Positions 62,963 to 64,000 of a DNA stretch of 64,000 bases are shown piece by piece. The stretch covers positions 186,001 to 250,000 of the forward strand of contig NZ_BAFT02000027.1 of the NCBI RefSeq assembly GCF_000308475.2, written 5' to 3'. The position numbers and the translations under genes were made by a program. This DNA is from Nocardia brasiliensis NBRC 14402. Lineage in GTDB: Bacteria; Actinomycetota; Actinomycetes; Mycobacteriales; Mycobacteriaceae. How positions within the stretch are numbered: position 1 is the stretch's first letter; each line of letters begins with the position of its first letter. The notes under the pieces are model-generated. The model had not been told where the DNA came from. It made no database searches and worked only from the letters and a program-made list of their open reading frames with translations.

Positions 62963-64000
62963 ATGGCAACTCAACTTGGTAACAAGGTCAGCGCACAGGC
63001 GGACTCCGCCGACGAGCGATATCGCGCCGCCGCGTTCCTGAAGCGGTCGATCAACAAGGTCTTCCCGACCCACTGGTCGTTCCTGCTCGGCGAGATCGCG
63101 CTGTACAGCTTCATCATTCTGCTGCTGTCGGGCGTCTACCTGACCCTCTACTTCGACCCGTCGATGACCGAGGTCGTCTACGACGGGTCCTACCAGCCGC
63201 TCCGCGGCGTCACCATGTCGCGGGCGTACGAGACGGCGCTCAACATCTCCTTCGAGGTGCGCGGTGGACTGTTCGTCCGGCAGGTACATCATTGGGCCGC
63301 ACTACTTTTCGCGGCGTCGATCATCGTGCACCTGTTCCGCGTGTTCTTCACCGGCGCGTTCCGCAAGCCGCGTGAGGCGAACTGGGTGATCGGCTCGCTG
63401 CTGCTGATCCTGGCCATGTTCGAGGGCTACTTCGGCTACTCGCTGCCCGACGATCTGCTCTCCGGCACCGGCCTGCGCGCCGCGTTCTCGTCCATCACCC
63501 TGGGCATGCCGATCATCGGCACCTGGCTGCACTGGTTGATGTTCGGCGGCGACTACCCGGGCACCATCATCATTCCGCGCCTGTTCATCGCGCACGTGTT
63601 GTTGTTCCCCGGCATCATGCTCGCGTTGATCGCCGCGCATATCGCACTCGTCTGGTATCAGAAGCACACCCAGTACCCCGGTCCGGGCCGCACCGAGAAG
63701 AACGTGATCGGCGCTCGTATCGTCCCGGTGTTCTCGCTGGATCAGGGCGCGTTCTTCGCCTTCACGCTCGGCATCGTCGCGATCATGAGCGGCGTCTTCC
63801 AGATCAACGCGATCTGGACCATGGGCCCCTACAACCCCGCACAGATCTCCGCGGGCTCGCAGCCGGACTTCTACATGATGTGGACCGACGGCATGATGCG
63901 CCTGATCCCGCCGTGGGAGCTGTATCTGGGCCGCTACACGGTGCCCGCGCCGGTCTGGGGCGCGCTGCTCATGGGCGTGGTGTTCACGGTGTTGATCACC
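62963..64000 (+). CDS. qcrB: Cytochrome bc1 complex cytochrome b subunit, stand-alone copy (3' end outside window)
   Basis: The first 346 codons of an actinobacterial QcrB from ATG 62963 ([20 protein letters not shown]). Haem-ligand histidines are present in both helices ([20 protein letters not shown] and [21 protein letters not shown]), with conserved [18 protein letters not shown], and [13 protein letters not shown] at the quinol site. It would oxidise menaquinol in the bcc-aa3 supercomplex. In Actinobacteria qcrB normally follows qcrC and qcrA; here the upstream gene is a divergent acyltransferase-like gene, so this looks like an extra, separately regulated copy. The remainder is beyond the window. 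Confidence 0.95.
   Translation, partial: MATQLGNKVSAQADSADERYRAAAFLKRSINKVFPTHWSFLLGEIALYSFIILLLSGVYLTLYFDPSMTEVVYDGSYQPLRGVTMSRAYETALNISFEVRGGLFVRQVHHWAALLFAASIIVHLFRVFFTGAFRKPREANWVIGSLLLILAMFEGYFGYSLPDDLLSGTGLRAAFSSITLGMPIIGTWLHWLMFGGDYPGTIIIPRLFIAHVLLFPGIMLALIAAHIALVWYQKHTQYPGPGRTEKNVIGARIVPVFSLDQGAFFAFTLGIVAIMSGVFQINAIWTMGPYNPAQISAGSQPDFYMMWTDGMMRLIPPWELYLGRYTVPAPVWGALLMGVVFTVLIT

Noticed and set aside
62963..64000. qcrB resistance mutation at the inhibitor site
   Set aside because: The Thr in YTVPAPVW, the residue changed in inhibitor-resistant mycobacteria, is unaltered, so no resistance claim is made.

Overview
The window comes from a high-GC actinobacterium of the Mycobacteriales, most likely Nocardia or a close relative. 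The evidence is uniformly GC-rich coding, mycobacterial-type protein families (PknK-like kinase, MMPL and MmpS-like proteins, WS/DGAT-like acyltransferase, cyclopropane-synthase-like methyltransferase, deazaflavin-type oxidoreductase), TAnnnT -10 boxes that place transcription starts on start codons or on RNA 5' ends, and gene order. The run recR, YbaB/EbfC protein, SRPBCC protein, FAD oxidoreductase, methyltransferase, dnaX, class I aminotransferase follows the order I recall for M. tuberculosis Rv3715c-Rv3722c, here with extra blocks inserted. There is no rRNA, CRISPR array, integrase or insertion sequence; the RNA genes are ffs (SRP RNA) and one tRNA-Ser(GGA).

Layout. 1-6185: a two-gene minus-strand operon (transglutaminase/DUF2126 protein and ATP-grasp/Alpha-E protein, the latter cut by the window edge). 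6359-8921: small hypotheticals, a LysE exporter, recR and its YbaB partner. 9103-11419: a secreted protein, a MerR regulator with a VOC protein, and an SRPBCC protein. 11621-14382: a translationally coupled FAD oxidoreductase/methyltransferase pair, probably for 10-methyl branched fatty acids. 14439-17996: a PknK-like kinase-ATPase. 18392-23107: a secreted phytase-like esterase and the fadA-fadB beta-oxidation operon. 23399-26623: dnaX with a very long low-complexity insert. 27096-39876: an accessory block (ammonium channel, frameshifted MMPL transporter with its TetR regulator and a palindromic operator, secreted proteins, ROK regulator, DUF2207 protein, zinc metallopeptidase, resolvase-like small protein, HhH-GPD glycosylase-like protein, methyltransferase). 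39922-41713: aspartate-type aminotransferase, ffs, tRNA-Ser. 41778-50711: secreted quinoprotein-like propeller, secretory lipase, P450, LuxR regulator, methyltransferases, deazaflavin-type reductase, saccharopine-dehydrogenase-like protein. 50837-57291: MmpS-like protein, a pair of P450s (one lacking the ExxR motif), a DinB-like protein and a receptor-type Ser/Thr kinase fused to a periplasmic-binding-protein sensor. 57292-60924: a degraded, repeat-rich zone with degenerate tandem repeats carrying DnaA-box-like words, a GNAT, a methyltransferase, a 21-bp minisatellite, a broken DUF427 gene and a 24-bp-arm inverted repeat. 60922-64000: a WS/DGAT-like protein and a stand-alone qcrB running off the window, preceded by a perfect palindrome.

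Most interesting for follow-up: the repeat-rich zone at 57.5-60.9 kb; the CYP157-like P450 with ExxF instead of ExxR next to a CYP154-like P450 but without conservon genes; the kinase with a built-in ligand-binding domain; the orphan qcrB with its own operator-like palindrome; and two independent reading-frame breaks that both fall at G4 tracts (MMPL and DUF427), which look like either real decay or homopolymer errors.
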